Shown piece after piece: positions 40,497-51,086 of a DNA stretch of 64,000 nucleotides. The translations under genes were made by a program, and so were the position numbers. How positions within the stretch are numbered: position 1 is the first letter of the stretch; each line of letters starts with the position of its first letter. The DNA is from an uncultured Cyclobacteriaceae bacterium (GTDB lineage: Bacteria; Bacteroidota; Bacteroidia; Cytophagales; Cyclobacteriaceae). The notes beneath the pieces were generated by a model, which was not told where the DNA came from, did no database searches, and was given only the letters and a program-made list of their open reading frames with translations. The stretch spans positions 372,001 through 436,000 of the forward strand of contig CALSPM010000002.1 of assembly GCA_943788235.1 (NCBI GenBank). The letters are read 5' to 3'.

Positions 40497-41954
40497 ATGG
40501 ATGTTAGATTAGTTTTATTATTTTTCTCTTTCCTTTCTTTTGTCGCTTGTAACTCTCAGGAGGAAAATGACGTTACCGTGATAGTATCAGAGGATTCAGT
40601 ATCCCTTGTTTCTTTAAGAGTTTTTGATCTTATTTTTACTTCTACAGAGAACAGAGGGCTTCAATTCCATGATCACATTTTTTTTAGAAGTAAGCAAGAC
40701 TTGATTTTTAAGAATAACCAAGATACCAGTAAGAATTTTTCATATAATTTGAGTTATCATGAACTCCTGGAATTTGAAACAGAGCTGCCCAATGGTAATT
40801 ATGACCTGTATTTTGAGTTTGAAGCAGAAAATGTCACAAATTTTTTACCTTTCATGATCAATATCTCTAATATTTCTTTAACAGGTACTGAAATACAAAT
40901 AGATATAGCTCCTGAGACCACATATTCATTAGTAACATTAGATACTTCTTTTGTAAAAACTGATACGCTTCCTTTCTTAGAATCAAAGAAATTTGGAAAA
41001 AAGGAGATGATTTTGCATCCGAATGGTGATCATTACTATTTATATATTGACGCGATCAATGAGGAGATTAGTTTGAATTTTAAAGAAAATATTTTTGGCA
41101 CGGAACTCTTTGAAACATTAATACTCGCACCTTATGATTTGTATAAAAAAGCATTGACCTCATTACCAAACGGTCCATCATCGGAACGCTTTAGTAGGAT
41201 AGTAAAGGGAAGTCGAAATCCTAGTATTGGTTATTGGGAATATCTTCCTGCAGGCTACGGTCTGGGGAATAAATGGCCGTTAATCCTTTATTTTCACGGA
41301 TTAGGAGATAATGGTAATGGGAATTCAGATTTATATAGAGTACTTTACACGGGTCTGCCCAATTTGATAAGTGAAGATAAATGGCCCATAACAGCTACTG
41401 CCTCAAATGCTGCTTCAACAGCGGGTGATGCCTTTGTTGTGCTTTCTATGCAAAATGATTCAGGATGCCCAACAGCAGATAAAGTAAATGATTTTATGAG
41501 GTGGGCAATAAATGAATACGATATTGATATTAAAAGAATTTATCTCTCTGGGTACAGTTGTGGAGGTGGTGGAGTATGGAATTATATAGGGAAATATATT
41601 TCTGATGATTTAGTAGCGGCTGCAGTACCGGTTGCGGCTCTCATGGGAGAATATACTTGGAATAGGCTTGGTTGTAATATGGGAATTTTACCAATTTGGG
41701 CTTTTCATGGAGATGAAGATAATGTAACTGTTAGAAATGCAAATATTCCCATTGATGGTTTAAATAATTGTGAAAATGAGTGTCCTGAAGATGCTGATCT
41801 GGAAATATGCTCAGTTCCTCTCGATGCACGCAAGACAATTTTTAGAGGATGGGGACATGGTATTTGGCCGATCACATATAAGTTAGATTCTCGATGGGGA
41901 CATGATATTTATGCCTGGATGTTGTCACATGTTAATTATGATGCCAAATTATGA
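40497..41954 (+). CDS. Alpha/beta-hydrolase esterase lipoprotein
   Basis: A 485-residue lipoprotein (lipobox FVAC, Cys18) with an N-terminal beta-rich region (about 25-215) and a C-terminal alpha/beta-hydrolase domain. LYFHGLGDNG (264-273) forms the oxyanion loop. The nucleophile is Ser354 in GYSCGGGG, and HGDED and GWGHGIW supply the likely Asp and His. The domain resembles the phospholipase/carboxylesterase and feruloyl-esterase-like secreted enzymes of Bacteroidota. It is probably anchored in the outer or inner membrane, facing the periplasm. The substrate is unknown. Confidence 0.8.
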   Translation: MDVRLVLLFFSFLSFVACNSQEENDVTVIVSEDSVSLVSLRVFDLIFTSTENRGLQFHDHIFFRSKQDLIFKNNQDTSKNFSYNLSYHELLEFETELPNGNYDLYFEFEAENVTNFLPFMINISNISLTGTEIQIDIAPETTYSLVTLDTSFVKTDTLPFLESKKFGKKEMILHPNGDHYYLYIDAINEEISLNFKENIFGTELFETLILAPYDLYKKALTSLPNGPSSERFSRIVKGSRNPSIGYWEYLPAGYGLGNKWPLILYFHGLGDNGNGNSDLYRVLYTGLPNLISEDKWPITATASNAASTAGDAFVVLSMQNDSGCPTADKVNDFMRWAINEYDIDIKRIYLSGYSCGGGGVWNYIGKYISDDLVAAAVPVAALMGEYTWNRLGCNMGILPIWAFHGDEDNVTVRNANIPIDGLNNCENECPEDADLEICSVPLDARKTIFRGWGHGIWPITYKLDSRWGHDIYAWMLSHVNYDAKL

Positions 41955-42804
41955 TACGTTTGTTATAATAACTGATGAGTTGTTTTTAGAAAAGAAGGGC
42001 CATCAATTATTTAATAAAAGGGATCCACTTGCTGTTTTCATTACAGCGCTCAAATTATATTATATCTCTATTTGTTCTGTTAGGATAGGATAAAGGGCTT
42101 CCAAAAAAGTTAATTTTAAGATCTCCATTTTTAAACTTATTTCCTGTGAAAGAGGTATTTGAGTATACTATTTTTTTGAATAAAATTATAATTTCTACTT
42201 ATTTAAGCCAATGCTATCCTATCAATGTTTTGAAACAATCAATTTTATCATGATTTATTAAAGGAAATAAATGGAGTACTTGATAAATTCTTCTTAGAAA
42301 ACCATGATCAATTTATAGTACAATGCTTGCAGCCTTTAGGTAAGGGTAAGATCGGAGTCACCAATCAATTTGCCATTAATATAAAATGAGTATCTCATCA
42401 TTGCGTTCAGCGTTGTGCGTTCCGTGTGCCATGAGGTTTTCTTGAAATTGAAAGTAAATCGTAATAATCTTTTAAAATCAGAGAGAGGTATTTAGCTCTG
42501 TTTTTTCGCGTTCTTATAGCTGTTATAATTAACTAATGAGAAAAATAGGGATTTAGTAAAATCTATGGTTTAACCATTTCTAAACGGTATTGAATATTGT
42601 GCGGTCAAAGAAAATAATGCCTACTGATATGAATTGAAGGGAAGTCACTTTTTGCATACTCGAGTTGTATATAATTATCAATTGTCATAAATTTAGTGCA
42701 AATGCTTTATTTTTATTTCATGGACTTCTATGAAGCGGTTTTGTTAATGTAAGTATGCTTCATCGGATAAATGAGCTGAGTGAAGAACTAAACTGAGACG
42801 ATAA
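41955..42804. other. 850-nt spacer upstream of the inositol operon
   Basis: No intact gene is seen. One coherent remnant lies inside it (see 42234-42389). The last 100 nt should hold the promoter of the inositol operon, but no convincing TTG/TAnnTTTG pair was found. A regulator gene, often present next to iol operons, is missing here. Confidence 0.45.
42234..42389 (+). pseudogene. Possible C-terminal gene remnant
   Basis: An open frame of 51 codons directly after an in-frame TGA reads as ordinary protein (for example FLENHDQFIVQCLQPLGK) and ends in TGA at 42387. It has no start codon or promoter and the DNA before it is broken in all frames. It looks like the tail of a lost gene. I do not recognise the family, and chance cannot be excluded. 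Confidence 0.3.
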
Positions 42805-43743
42805 ATGAAATTAACAACTCAAAATCTTTTTGAACAATGTTATGGGAATTATGCGATTGCTGCGGTGAACGTATTTACCATGGAACAGGTTTTGGGTTTA
42901 TTTTCCGCAGCGCATAAATGTCGATCACCTTTTATTGTGCAAACGACACCCGTCGCACGTAATTATGCCCATCCAGAAATGTTATTGAGCATGATTGATG
43001 CAGCATCAAGGTTATATCCTGATGTAGTCTATGCTCTACATCTAGATCACGGTAATGAAGATCATGCCCTTGCAGCCATTGCCTCTGAACAGTATACTTC
43101 AGTGATGATTGACGCAAGTCATGATAATTTTGAAACTAATATAGCCAGAACCAAAAATATTGTAAGAAAAGCACATGCCAAGAAGATCTCTGTGGAGGCC
43201 GAATTGGGTGTACTCAGTGGGGTTGAAGATGATGTTTCCATTGAGGAAAAATATGCCAAATATACCAATCCAGAGGATGTAGTGAAATTTATTGAGCAGA
43301 CAGAATGCGATAGTTTGGCCATTGCTATAGGTACGAGTCATGGTGCTTATAAATTTTCTGGCGACCAAGGCTTACAATTTGGTATATTGAAAGAAATCCA
43401 GCAACGTTTACCCATATTTCCATTGGTTCTACATGGTGGATCTGCGGTCAATGATTACGAAATTGAGCGTATTAACAGATTTGGAGGGAAGTTAAATGCG
43501 AATGCTAAAGGTATAGATCCATTTGAATTAAAGGAATCTATAAAGTATGGTATTTGCAAAGTGAATATTGCCACGGATACCCGATTAATTTGGGCTAGGG
43601 TTCATAGAACGTTTTTTAATAATCATCCGGAACAATTCGATCCAATTGTACCGGGCCAAGCCTATATAGAAGCGCAAGAAGATTTTTTAATTAAAAAATT
43701 TGAGTTACTTGGCTCAACAGATAAAATAAGAGACTTTAAATAA
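42805..43743 (+). CDS. iolJ: Class II aldolase of inositol catabolism
   Basis: A 312-residue zinc-dependent aldolase of the fructose-bisphosphate aldolase class II family. The metal-site motifs are YALHLDHGNEDHAL (about 76-89), IGTSHGAYKF (about 175-184) and LVLHGGSAVND (about 208-218). In this operon it most likely cleaves 2-deoxy-5-keto-D-gluconate 6-phosphate to DHAP and malonate semialdehyde (IolJ role). A housekeeping fructose-bisphosphate aldolase is the alternative, but position as first gene of a full iol operon favours IolJ. iolB follows 15 nt later. Confidence 0.85.
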   Translation: MKLTTQNLFEQCYGNYAIAAVNVFTMEQVLGLFSAAHKCRSPFIVQTTPVARNYAHPEMLLSMIDAASRLYPDVVYALHLDHGNEDHALAAIASEQYTSVMIDASHDNFETNIARTKNIVRKAHAKKISVEAELGVLSGVEDDVSIEEKYAKYTNPEDVVKFIEQTECDSLAIAIGTSHGAYKFSGDQGLQFGILKEIQQRLPIFPLVLHGGSAVNDYEIERINRFGGKLNANAKGIDPFELKESIKYGICKVNIATDTRLIWARVHRTFFNNHPEQFDPIVPGQAYIEAQEDFLIKKFELLGSTDKIRDFK

Positions 43744-43758
43744 GGAAAAATTAAAACT

Positions 43759-44631
43759 ATGCAGAGAGATTCAAAATATCCATTATTGATGAAATCTTCC
43801 CAAGCTAAAGAGGGCATTTATCAAGAAATACTTGCTGAAGATGCAGGTTGGGAATTTCTAAACTTCAATGCCCGAATTCTTAAGAAAGGCCAGGTTTGGA
43901 AAGATTTTACAGGAGAGAATGAGTATGGCATTATTTTACTGTCAGGTGATTATTCAGTTAAAACAGATCAAGGTAAATGGAAAACAAAGAATGGTCGTAA
44001 GCATGTCTTTGATGGCATTGCGCATACGCTGTATTTATCTCGTAATACGAAATTTGAGCTTACCGCCGAATCTGAAATTCTAGATATTGCTTTGGGGTGG
44101 TGTGAAACCACAGAAGATCATCCGGCCCAATTCAAAGAGCCAACTAAGTCCGTCATTGAAATACGCGGAGGTGACAATGCTACTCGGCAAATAAATTCTT
44201 TGATTGAGCCCGGATTTGATTGTCAACGCTTGGTTTCAGTAGAAGTATACACGCCGTCTGGAAATTGGAGCTCCTTTCCTGCACACAAGCATGATGAACG
44301 TATTTTGGATAATGACGGAAATCTACTAGAAGCCCGTTTAGAAGAAACTTATTTTTATAAAACAGATAAGCCTCAGGGATATGCCATTCAACAAATATAC
44401 ACGGGCGATAGAAGTCTTGACGAAATAGCAGTAGCCAAGAATAATGATGTGGTGATGGTACCCAAAGGATATCATCCTGTAGTTGCTGGACATGGTTATA
44501 ATATTTATTATCTGAACTTTTTGACCGGAAGTGATCAGTCACTGGCCAATACCAATGATCCAGATCATGAATGGATTTATGATTCCTGGTCAGGAAAAGA
44601 TTCCCGCATACCTATGGTCTCGGCTAAATAA
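43759..44631 (+). CDS. iolB: 5-deoxy-glucuronate isomerase
   Basis: A 290-residue double-cupin protein that converts 5-deoxy-D-glucuronate to 2-deoxy-5-keto-D-gluconate. The metal-binding cupin motif is SFPAHKHDER near residues 173-182, with downstream Glu/His ligands in LEETYFYK and the YHPVVAGHGY segment. Length is normal for bacterial IolB. It lies 15 nt after iolJ and 6 nt before iolC. Confidence 0.95.
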   Translation: MQRDSKYPLLMKSSQAKEGIYQEILAEDAGWEFLNFNARILKKGQVWKDFTGENEYGIILLSGDYSVKTDQGKWKTKNGRKHVFDGIAHTLYLSRNTKFELTAESEILDIALGWCETTEDHPAQFKEPTKSVIEIRGGDNATRQINSLIEPGFDCQRLVSVEVYTPSGNWSSFPAHKHDERILDNDGNLLEARLEETYFYKTDKPQGYAIQQIYTGDRSLDEIAVAKNNDVVMVPKGYHPVVAGHGYNIYYLNFLTGSDQSLANTNDPDHEWIYDSWSGKDSRIPMVSAK

Positions 44632-44637
44632 ATAAAA

Positions 44638-45657
44638 ATGGGAAAAGTAAAACCTGCGATGGATGTAATAACGATGGGGAGGTCTTCGATTGACCTATAC
44701 TCCCAAAGCATAGGAGCAGATTTTGTAGATATCAAAGGCTTTGACGCCTTCGTGGGCGGATCACCACTTAATATAGCCGTAGGCTGCAGCAGGCTAGGAC
44801 TCAATACGGCACTTTTGACGGCAGTAGGTACTGATAAAGTGGGAGACTTTATCTTGAACTTTCTGACTAATGAGCAAGTTAATGTTGAATTCATTCCTAA
44901 ACTCAGCCATGCAAGAAGTAGTGCGGTACTTTTGGGTATTCAACCTCCTGATAAGTTTCCCTTGGTGTTCTATAGAGACAATTGTGCCGACAGTCAATTG
45001 ACTATTGATCATGTGGACCAAGCGCAGATTGAAAATTTTAAAATATTGGAAATTTCGGGGACTGCATTGAATGTAGAACCTAGTAGAAGTGCCGTTTTAT
45101 ATGCCCTTGAAAAGGCGATTAAAAATGATGTTGATGTCATATTAGATTTAGATTTTAGAGCGGATCAATGGAGCGATGTTAGGTCTTTTGGAATTACTAC
45201 TCGGTCTATATTGCCAAGGGTCACGATTGCCATTGGGACTGAAGAAGAAGTTTTAGCTACAATACTTGATTCCGAAGAACAGATTAATATCTCAGACCAG
45301 CAAATATCAGCACCAACGATATCTGGTAATTTAGATCAGGCAATCCAGCGTATTCTGGCATTGGGCGTGAAAATTCTCGTTGTAAAAAACGGATCAGAGG
45401 GTGTTACTATCCATCAGTTAAATAAAGAACCAGAAAAAGTACCAGGTTTTCCAGTAGAGGTGCTGAATGTATTGGGTGCAGGAGATGCTTTCGCTAGCGG
45501 ATTTATTTATGGCTATCTTGAAGGATGGGATATGTATAAGTCATGTCGGATGGGTAACGCGAGTGGTGCACAAGTAGTACTACAACCCGGCTGTGCCAAT
45601 TTTATGCCTACCCTTGAGGAATCATTATTATTTATTCAAGCAAAAGGAGGGTTTTAA
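44638..45657 (+). CDS. iolC: 5-dehydro-2-deoxygluconokinase
   Basis: A 339-residue PfkB-family sugar kinase that phosphorylates 2-deoxy-5-keto-D-gluconate. The N-terminus has the family pattern DVITMGRSSIDLY and the substrate-side GGSPLNIAVGCSRLGL. The PfkB signature 2 with catalytic Asp is NVLGAGDAFASGF near residues 278-290. The stop codon lies 1 nt before the iolD start, which indicates coupled translation. Confidence 0.95.
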   Translation: MGKVKPAMDVITMGRSSIDLYSQSIGADFVDIKGFDAFVGGSPLNIAVGCSRLGLNTALLTAVGTDKVGDFILNFLTNEQVNVEFIPKLSHARSSAVLLGIQPPDKFPLVFYRDNCADSQLTIDHVDQAQIENFKILEISGTALNVEPSRSAVLYALEKAIKNDVDVILDLDFRADQWSDVRSFGITTRSILPRVTIAIGTEEEVLATILDSEEQINISDQQISAPTISGNLDQAIQRILALGVKILVVKNGSEGVTIHQLNKEPEKVPGFPVEVLNVLGAGDAFASGFIYGYLEGWDMYKSCRMGNASGAQVVLQPGCANFMPTLEESLLFIQAKGGF

Positions 45658-45658
45658 T

Positions 45659-47535
45659 ATGAGTACTATAAAATTAACCGTAGCACAAGCAGTTATAAAA
45701 TTTCTTAATCAACAATACGTAGCGCGAGATGGTGTTGAGTATAAATTTTTTGCGGGATGCTTTGGTATTTTTGGTCATGGTAATGTTGCTGGAATAGGTC
45801 AAGCTTTGCAACAACAAAACGATCTTAAATACTATCAAAGTCGCAATGAACAGGCTATGGTGCACACCGCTGCCGCCTACGCCAAGATGAAAAACCGCTT
45901 GAGCACTTTTGTTTGTACGACCTCCATTGGTCCGGGTGCGACCAATATGATTACCGCGGCTGCGGGTGCTACTATCAATAGGCTGCCCGTTTTACTTTTA
46001 CCTGGAGACATCTTTGCCAAGAGAAATGTTGCACCTACCTTACAACAACCTGAATCAACGTCTTCCCAAGATTTTTCTGTTAATGACTGTTTCAAACCGG
46101 TATCTAAATATTGGGATCGCATCAATCGTCCCGAACAACTAATTTCATCCTTACCTGAAGTGATGAGGGTGCTTACCTCTCCCGCTGAGACGGGGACGGT
46201 CACCTTGTGCTTACCGCAAGACGTTCAAGCTGAGGCTTTCAACTTTCCCGTGCACCTTTTTCAAAAAAGAGTTTGGAAAATCCAACGTCCAAGACCTGAT
46301 CTTTCCCAATTGGCTATGGCCGCAGCGTTGATCCAAAAGAGTCATAAACCACTCATGGTAGTGGGGGGTGGAGCGCACTATAGCGAGGCCCTCGAGGTTT
46401 TGAGAAAATTTGTGAATAAAACCGGTATTCCAATAGCTGAAACCTTTGCAGGTAAAGGCGCTTTGAGATATGATAATGCACAGAACCTAGGGGCCATAGG
46501 GGCTACCGGCACCATTGGCGCGGTCGAAATGGCAAGAGATGCAGATTTGGTCATAGGCATTGGTACAAGGTATAGCGACTTCACTACAGCCTCCAAAACT
46601 GCCTTTCAGCATCCTGAAGTTAAATTCATTAACATCAATATTTGTGAATTAGATACAGCAAAGCATGGTGGAATGATGTTGCAAGGAGATGCTAAGGTTA
46701 CATTGGAAGAGTTACAGACTCTATTGGGAGACTTTAAAATTAATAAAGATTATCGTCAGAAGGCCCAACAATTCAATGAACAGTGGGATAAAAGAGTAGA
46801 TGAAGTTTACAATTATCGTCATAGGGAAGGCTTAAGTCAAGGGGAAATTATTGGAGCTGTAAATAATTTTTCAGATGAAAATGATGTCATGATTTCAGCA
46901 GCAGGCAGTCTACCTGGTGATTTGCATAAGTTGTGGAAGACAAAAAATAGCAAGGGGTTTCATTTGGAATATGGGAATTCCTGTATGGGTTATGAAATTG
47001 CTGGAGGGTTGGGTGCGAAAATGGCTGATCCCTCCAGAGAAATATATGTGATGATAGGAGATGGGAGCTACCTCATGCTTGCCCAAGAAATTGTTACCTC
47101 CATTCAAGAAAATTTTAAACTCACGATCATTTTAATCAACAATGATGGCTATAAAAGTATCGGATCTTTGTCGCGTTCACTTGGTAGTGAAGGTTACGGT
47201 ACTCGGTTTTTGTACAGAAATGAACAGACAGGCATCATTGATGGTGACGAAACAAACAAGAATGCTACACTTCCCGTTGATTTAGCAAGTAATGCTAAAA
47301 GTTTGGGGGCTCATGTAATTAATGTCAGACTTTTAAAGATATTCAAAATGGACTGATTGAAGCTAAATCTAAAAATAAAACTACCGTTATTTACACCGAA
47401 TGTGATCGTCATCAAGACATAGAAGGGTATGCCTGGTGGGAAGTGCCGATTGCTGAAGTATCCCAAATGAAGAGTGTTCAAAAAGCGTACAAAGAGTATC
47501 TACAACACAAGAAAAATCAGAGGTTTTATTATTAA
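45659..47535 (+). CDS. iolD: THcHDO hydrolase (TPP enzyme), C-terminal frameshift
   Basis: A thiamine-diphosphate enzyme that hydrolytically opens the ring of trihydroxycyclohexanedione to 5-deoxy-glucuronate. The start is ATG 45659 (MSTIKLTVAQA). Key motifs are RNEQAMVHTA (TPP Glu), the central nucleotide-like domain and GDGSYLMLAQEI (Mg/TPP site). The first frame ends at 47356 with an abnormal tail. Restoring one A near 47327-47330 (AGAACT instead of AGACT) gives VRTFKDIQNGLIEAKSK and then a normal tail to 47535, 625 residues in all. The lost part is about 70 residues. It is either a recent loss or a consensus error. Confidence 0.88.
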
Positions 47536-47559
47536 ACCAAAATTTATTGATCCAATACT

Positions 47560-49035
47560 ATGGAAGCATTAAAAAATTATATTGATAACACCTGGACAGT
47601 GAGTGCTAATCGGTCAACGGTAAAGGTATTGAATCCTGCGACACAAGAGTTGCTGGCTGAAGTTCCTATTGGATCAGCGTCAGCCAGAGACATGGATCAA
47701 GCCATTAAATCAGGCCATCAAGCGCATTTAGAATGGAAAAAAGTTCCAGTAATGCGTAGGGTTCAACCCCTTTTTAAACTCAAGAGGCTGATGGATGAAA
47801 ATTTTGAGGACTTGGCCCAGACCATTACCCTTGAGTCAGGTAAGACTTTGGAAGAATCCCAAGGAGAATTGATGCGTGCCATTGAAAACATAGAAACTGC
47901 CTGTGGTACACCCATGTTGATGCAGAGTGAATTCTCTGAAGATATAGCTACTGGTGTTGATGAATTTATGATCCGCCAGGCCTTGGGAGTTACCGCTTGT
48001 ATTGCCCCATTCAATTTTCCAGCGATGATTACTTTTTGGTTTCTACCTTATGCCATCGCTTGTGGTAATGCTATGGTGGTCAAACCTTCAGAAAAAGTAC
48101 CCTTGACGATGATCAAAATATTTCATCTGATTGATCAATTAGATTTACCTAAAGGATTGGTAACTATGGTACATGGGGGAAAGGAAGCTGTAGATGCGCT
48201 ACTGGAGCATTCATTGGTCAAAGCGATCAGCTTTGTGGGAAGCACCGATGTAGCAAAATATATATATACCAAAGGCGCTCAAAATGGAAAGCGGGTGCAA
48301 GCGCAAGGAGGTGCTAGGAACCCCGTAGTCATTCTTCCTGACGCAGATATTGAAATGACCTCTAAGATTGTCTCAGACAGCGTATATGGATGTGCTGGGC
48401 AGCGATGCTTAGCCGCTTCTGTCATCCTAAGCGTTGGTGATCAAAATAATGGAATTAGAGAGGCCCTTTATGAAAGTGCAAAAAGCAAACATATTGGTTT
48501 TGGTTTAGACTCTGGAGTAGATATGGGGCCTGTGATTACTCCTGATAGTAAATCAAGAATTAATCGCTTAATTGATTTAGGTGTAGACGAAGGTGCCAAT
48601 CTCTTGTTAGATGGGAGAACCCCTAAAGTATCTGGATATGATAAAGGTAATTTCATCGCCCCAACTATTTTAGAAAACTTGGCGCTTGATGGGGAGATCA
48701 TTGAAACAGAAATATTTGGTCCGGTCATGAGTCTCTTGCATATGAGTACCGTTGAAGAAGCGATTGCTTTTATAAATAAAAGTAAATACGGAAATTCTGC
48801 TTGTTTGTTCACAAGTAGCGGTGCAAGTGCTCGAAAGTTTCGAAATGAAGTAATGGCTGGAAATATTGGTATCAATATTGGAGTAGCAGCTCCTATGGCA
48901 CAGTTTCCGTTTAGTGGATGGAAAGATAGCTTTTTCGGAGACTTGCATGGTCAAGGAAGACATGCCATTGAATTTTTTACTCAGACAAAAGTAGTTATAG
49001 AAAGATGGCCGAAAGAATGGTCAAGAAAATTTTAA
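47560..49035 (+). CDS. iolA: CoA-acylating methylmalonate/malonate-semialdehyde dehydrogenase
   Basis: A 491-residue aldehyde dehydrogenase of the MmsA/IolA branch, which oxidises malonate semialdehyde to acetyl-CoA with loss of CO2. The catalytic Cys lies in YGCAGQRCLA (about 273-282). FNFPAMI and VKPSEKVPL mark the NAD site, and the terminal PFSGWKDSFFGDLHGQGR motif is typical of MmsA. It follows the iolD stop by 24 nt. It closes the pathway begun by IolG. Confidence 0.95.
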   Translation: MEALKNYIDNTWTVSANRSTVKVLNPATQELLAEVPIGSASARDMDQAIKSGHQAHLEWKKVPVMRRVQPLFKLKRLMDENFEDLAQTITLESGKTLEESQGELMRAIENIETACGTPMLMQSEFSEDIATGVDEFMIRQALGVTACIAPFNFPAMITFWFLPYAIACGNAMVVKPSEKVPLTMIKIFHLIDQLDLPKGLVTMVHGGKEAVDALLEHSLVKAISFVGSTDVAKYIYTKGAQNGKRVQAQGGARNPVVILPDADIEMTSKIVSDSVYGCAGQRCLAASVILSVGDQNNGIREALYESAKSKHIGFGLDSGVDMGPVITPDSKSRINRLIDLGVDEGANLLLDGRTPKVSGYDKGNFIAPTILENLALDGEIIETEIFGPVMSLLHMSTVEEAIAFINKSKYGNSACLFTSSGASARKFRNEVMAGNIGINIGVAAPMAQFPFSGWKDSFFGDLHGQGRHAIEFFTQTKVVIERWPKEWSRKF

Positions 49036-49058
49036 TAAGCATTTAAAGCGTAATTGTT

Positions 49059-49958
49059 ATGATAAAATTGGCCAATGCTCCATGCTCTTGGGGAGTACTT
49101 GAGTTTGACTTAGAGGGAAAAGTAGCCCCCTACGGCCAAGTACTCGAGGAAATGAGGGCAACAGGATATCAAGGAACGGAGTTAGGAGATTTGGGGTTTT
49201 TACCTACTCAGCCGAATCACCTTTCCCAGAATTTATCTAAACATGAATTAGATTTGCTAGGGGCGTTTGTTCCTGTGAATTTGAAGGATTCGAATACCCA
49301 CCTCAAAGGTCTTGCGTATGCGTTAAAAGTTGCTGGGCTGATGTATTATGCTGGCTATGAAAATGCGAAAATAGTATTAGCAGATGATAATGGGGCGGTA
49401 GAAGCGAGGGTAAAAAATGCTGGCAATATTGCCTCAGCTATGGGACTGGATCCTAATGCATGGGAAATATTTGCCCAGGGGGCTAATAATATTGCCTATG
49501 CGGTAAAAGAAACTTATGGTCTTCAAACGGTTTTTCATCATCATTGTGCAGGTTATGTTGAGACCCCAGATGAGATCCATAAATTACTTGAATATACTGA
49601 TAAGCAGTTAGTAGGACTATGTTTAGATACAGGTCATTATAGTTATGGTGGTGGAAATCCCATTGAAGCTTTGACTCAGTATAGAGATAGAATTTGGCAT
49701 ATCCATCTTAAAGATTTCAATATCAAGGTCGCTGAAAAGGCGCGTTTGAATCAATGGGACTATTTCACGAGCGTACAAAACGGCATTTTTTGTAAATTGG
49801 GTGAAGGATCCGTTGATTTTAAGAGATTTATTGATGAATTGAAAGTACATGATTATTCGGGCTGGGCCGTAGTAGAACAAGATGTGCTACCCGGAATGGG
49901 AAATCCAAAGCAATGTGCTCAGAGTAATCGTGAATATCTCAAAGGACTTGGATTATGA
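49059..49958 (+). CDS. iolE: Inosose dehydratase-like TIM-barrel protein
   Basis: A 299-residue protein of the xylose-isomerase-like TIM-barrel (AP endonuclease 2) family. The N-terminus LANAPCSWGVLEF and the metal-site segments FHHHCAGYVETP, GLCLDTGHYSYGGG and WHIHLKDF match the IolE group, which dehydrates scyllo-inosose. Its place between iolA and two iolG genes supports this role. The related IolI-type isomerase is less likely because no other dehydratase candidate is in the operon. Confidence 0.87.
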   Translation: MIKLANAPCSWGVLEFDLEGKVAPYGQVLEEMRATGYQGTELGDLGFLPTQPNHLSQNLSKHELDLLGAFVPVNLKDSNTHLKGLAYALKVAGLMYYAGYENAKIVLADDNGAVEARVKNAGNIASAMGLDPNAWEIFAQGANNIAYAVKETYGLQTVFHHHCAGYVETPDEIHKLLEYTDKQLVGLCLDTGHYSYGGGNPIEALTQYRDRIWHIHLKDFNIKVAEKARLNQWDYFTSVQNGIFCKLGEGSVDFKRFIDELKVHDYSGWAVVEQDVLPGMGNPKQCAQSNREYLKGLGL

Positions 49959-50033
49959 GGGTTAAAGTATACTGCTTTTCGATGAGTATCATTTAATTCC
50001 AAAAGGATCTGTCGATGAGATGAAGAAAAGCAT

Positions 50034-51056
50034 ATGACTATGAACAAGGTTAAAATAGGATTGGTCGGTTTAGGAAGACTGGGGCATCAACATGCTGACA
50101 ATATAGTAAACCATGTAAAAAATGCTCAGCTATCCGCTGTTTGTAGTGTTCAGGAAGACGAATTAGACCGTGCTAAAAAGGAATGGGGGCTAAACCAATG
50201 TTATGCAGATTATAACGAAATGCTTGCACAAGCAGAACTGGATGCGGTAGCCATTATTTCTCCTTCAAATTTACATTGTGAACAAGTGATTTCTGCCTTA
50301 GAAAAAGGATTACACGTGTTCTGTGAAAAACCTTTAGGAATCTCTAAAGCTGAATGTTGGGTGGTAGAAAAAGCCGTTGCCGCACAATCTAAATCAGTAT
50401 TTATGTTGGGGTTCATGAGACGATATGACCCCTCATATACTTATGCCAAAAAGAAAATAGAATCAGGCTTCATTGGTAGACCCATTTTATTTAGGGGATA
50501 CAGTGTAGATCCTGAATCATCGATTGATGGGGCTATAAAATATGCAGCTAACAGCGCAGGTCAGTTCCTTGATATGGCCATTCATGATATAGATTTGGCA
50601 CGGTGGTTTTTACAATCAGAGCCTAAATCCATTTATGCTATAGGAGGATGTTATGCACATCAAGAATTTGCGAAATATGAGGATGGTGACAATGTTTCTG
50701 CCCTTATGCAATTTGAAAATGAGAGTATGGCCTTTTTATTGGCTGGGCGTACGGCTCCACATGGTTACAATGTAGAAACTGAAATTATAGGTACGCTCGG
50801 ACAAATTAGAATAGGTTCTGTGCCCCAAAAAAATCTCGTAGAACTTATGGATGCAACTGGTGTTCGCAAAGAATGTGCGTATTCATTTTTAGAAAGATTT
50901 CATGAGGCCTTTGTCAATGAGATGCAAGAGTTTGTAGATTGTATTCTAGAGGACATAAAACCAAGTGTTTCTGTTCATGATGGTACCCGATCTACGATTA
51001 TAGCCGAACTCGCGACTCAATCTTTCAAGAACAATGAATTAATTAAAATTAATTAA
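50034..51056 (+). CDS. Inositol 2-dehydrogenase-like oxidoreductase, copy 1
   Basis: A 340-residue Gfo/Idh/MocA oxidoreductase. The NAD(P) motif GLVGLGRLGHQHADN is at residues 9-23, the EKP motif lies in HVFCEKPLGISKAE near 94-107, and the catalytic segment is LDMAIHDIDLARW near 181-193. It should oxidise myo-inositol or an epimer such as scyllo-inositol. It is distinct enough from the next gene to expect different substrate or stereochemistry. A second Met two codons downstream (50040) is an alternative start. Confidence 0.88.
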   Translation: MTMNKVKIGLVGLGRLGHQHADNIVNHVKNAQLSAVCSVQEDELDRAKKEWGLNQCYADYNEMLAQAELDAVAIISPSNLHCEQVISALEKGLHVFCEKPLGISKAECWVVEKAVAAQSKSVFMLGFMRRYDPSYTYAKKKIESGFIGRPILFRGYSVDPESSIDGAIKYAANSAGQFLDMAIHDIDLARWFLQSEPKSIYAIGGCYAHQEFAKYEDGDNVSALMQFENESMAFLLAGRTAPHGYNVETEIIGTLGQIRIGSVPQKNLVELMDATGVRKECAYSFLERFHEAFVNEMQEFVDCILEDIKPSVSVHDGTRSTIIAELATQSFKNNELIKIN

Positions 51057-51086
51057 GGAATGGTTACCTAATTAAAAAACATCAAA

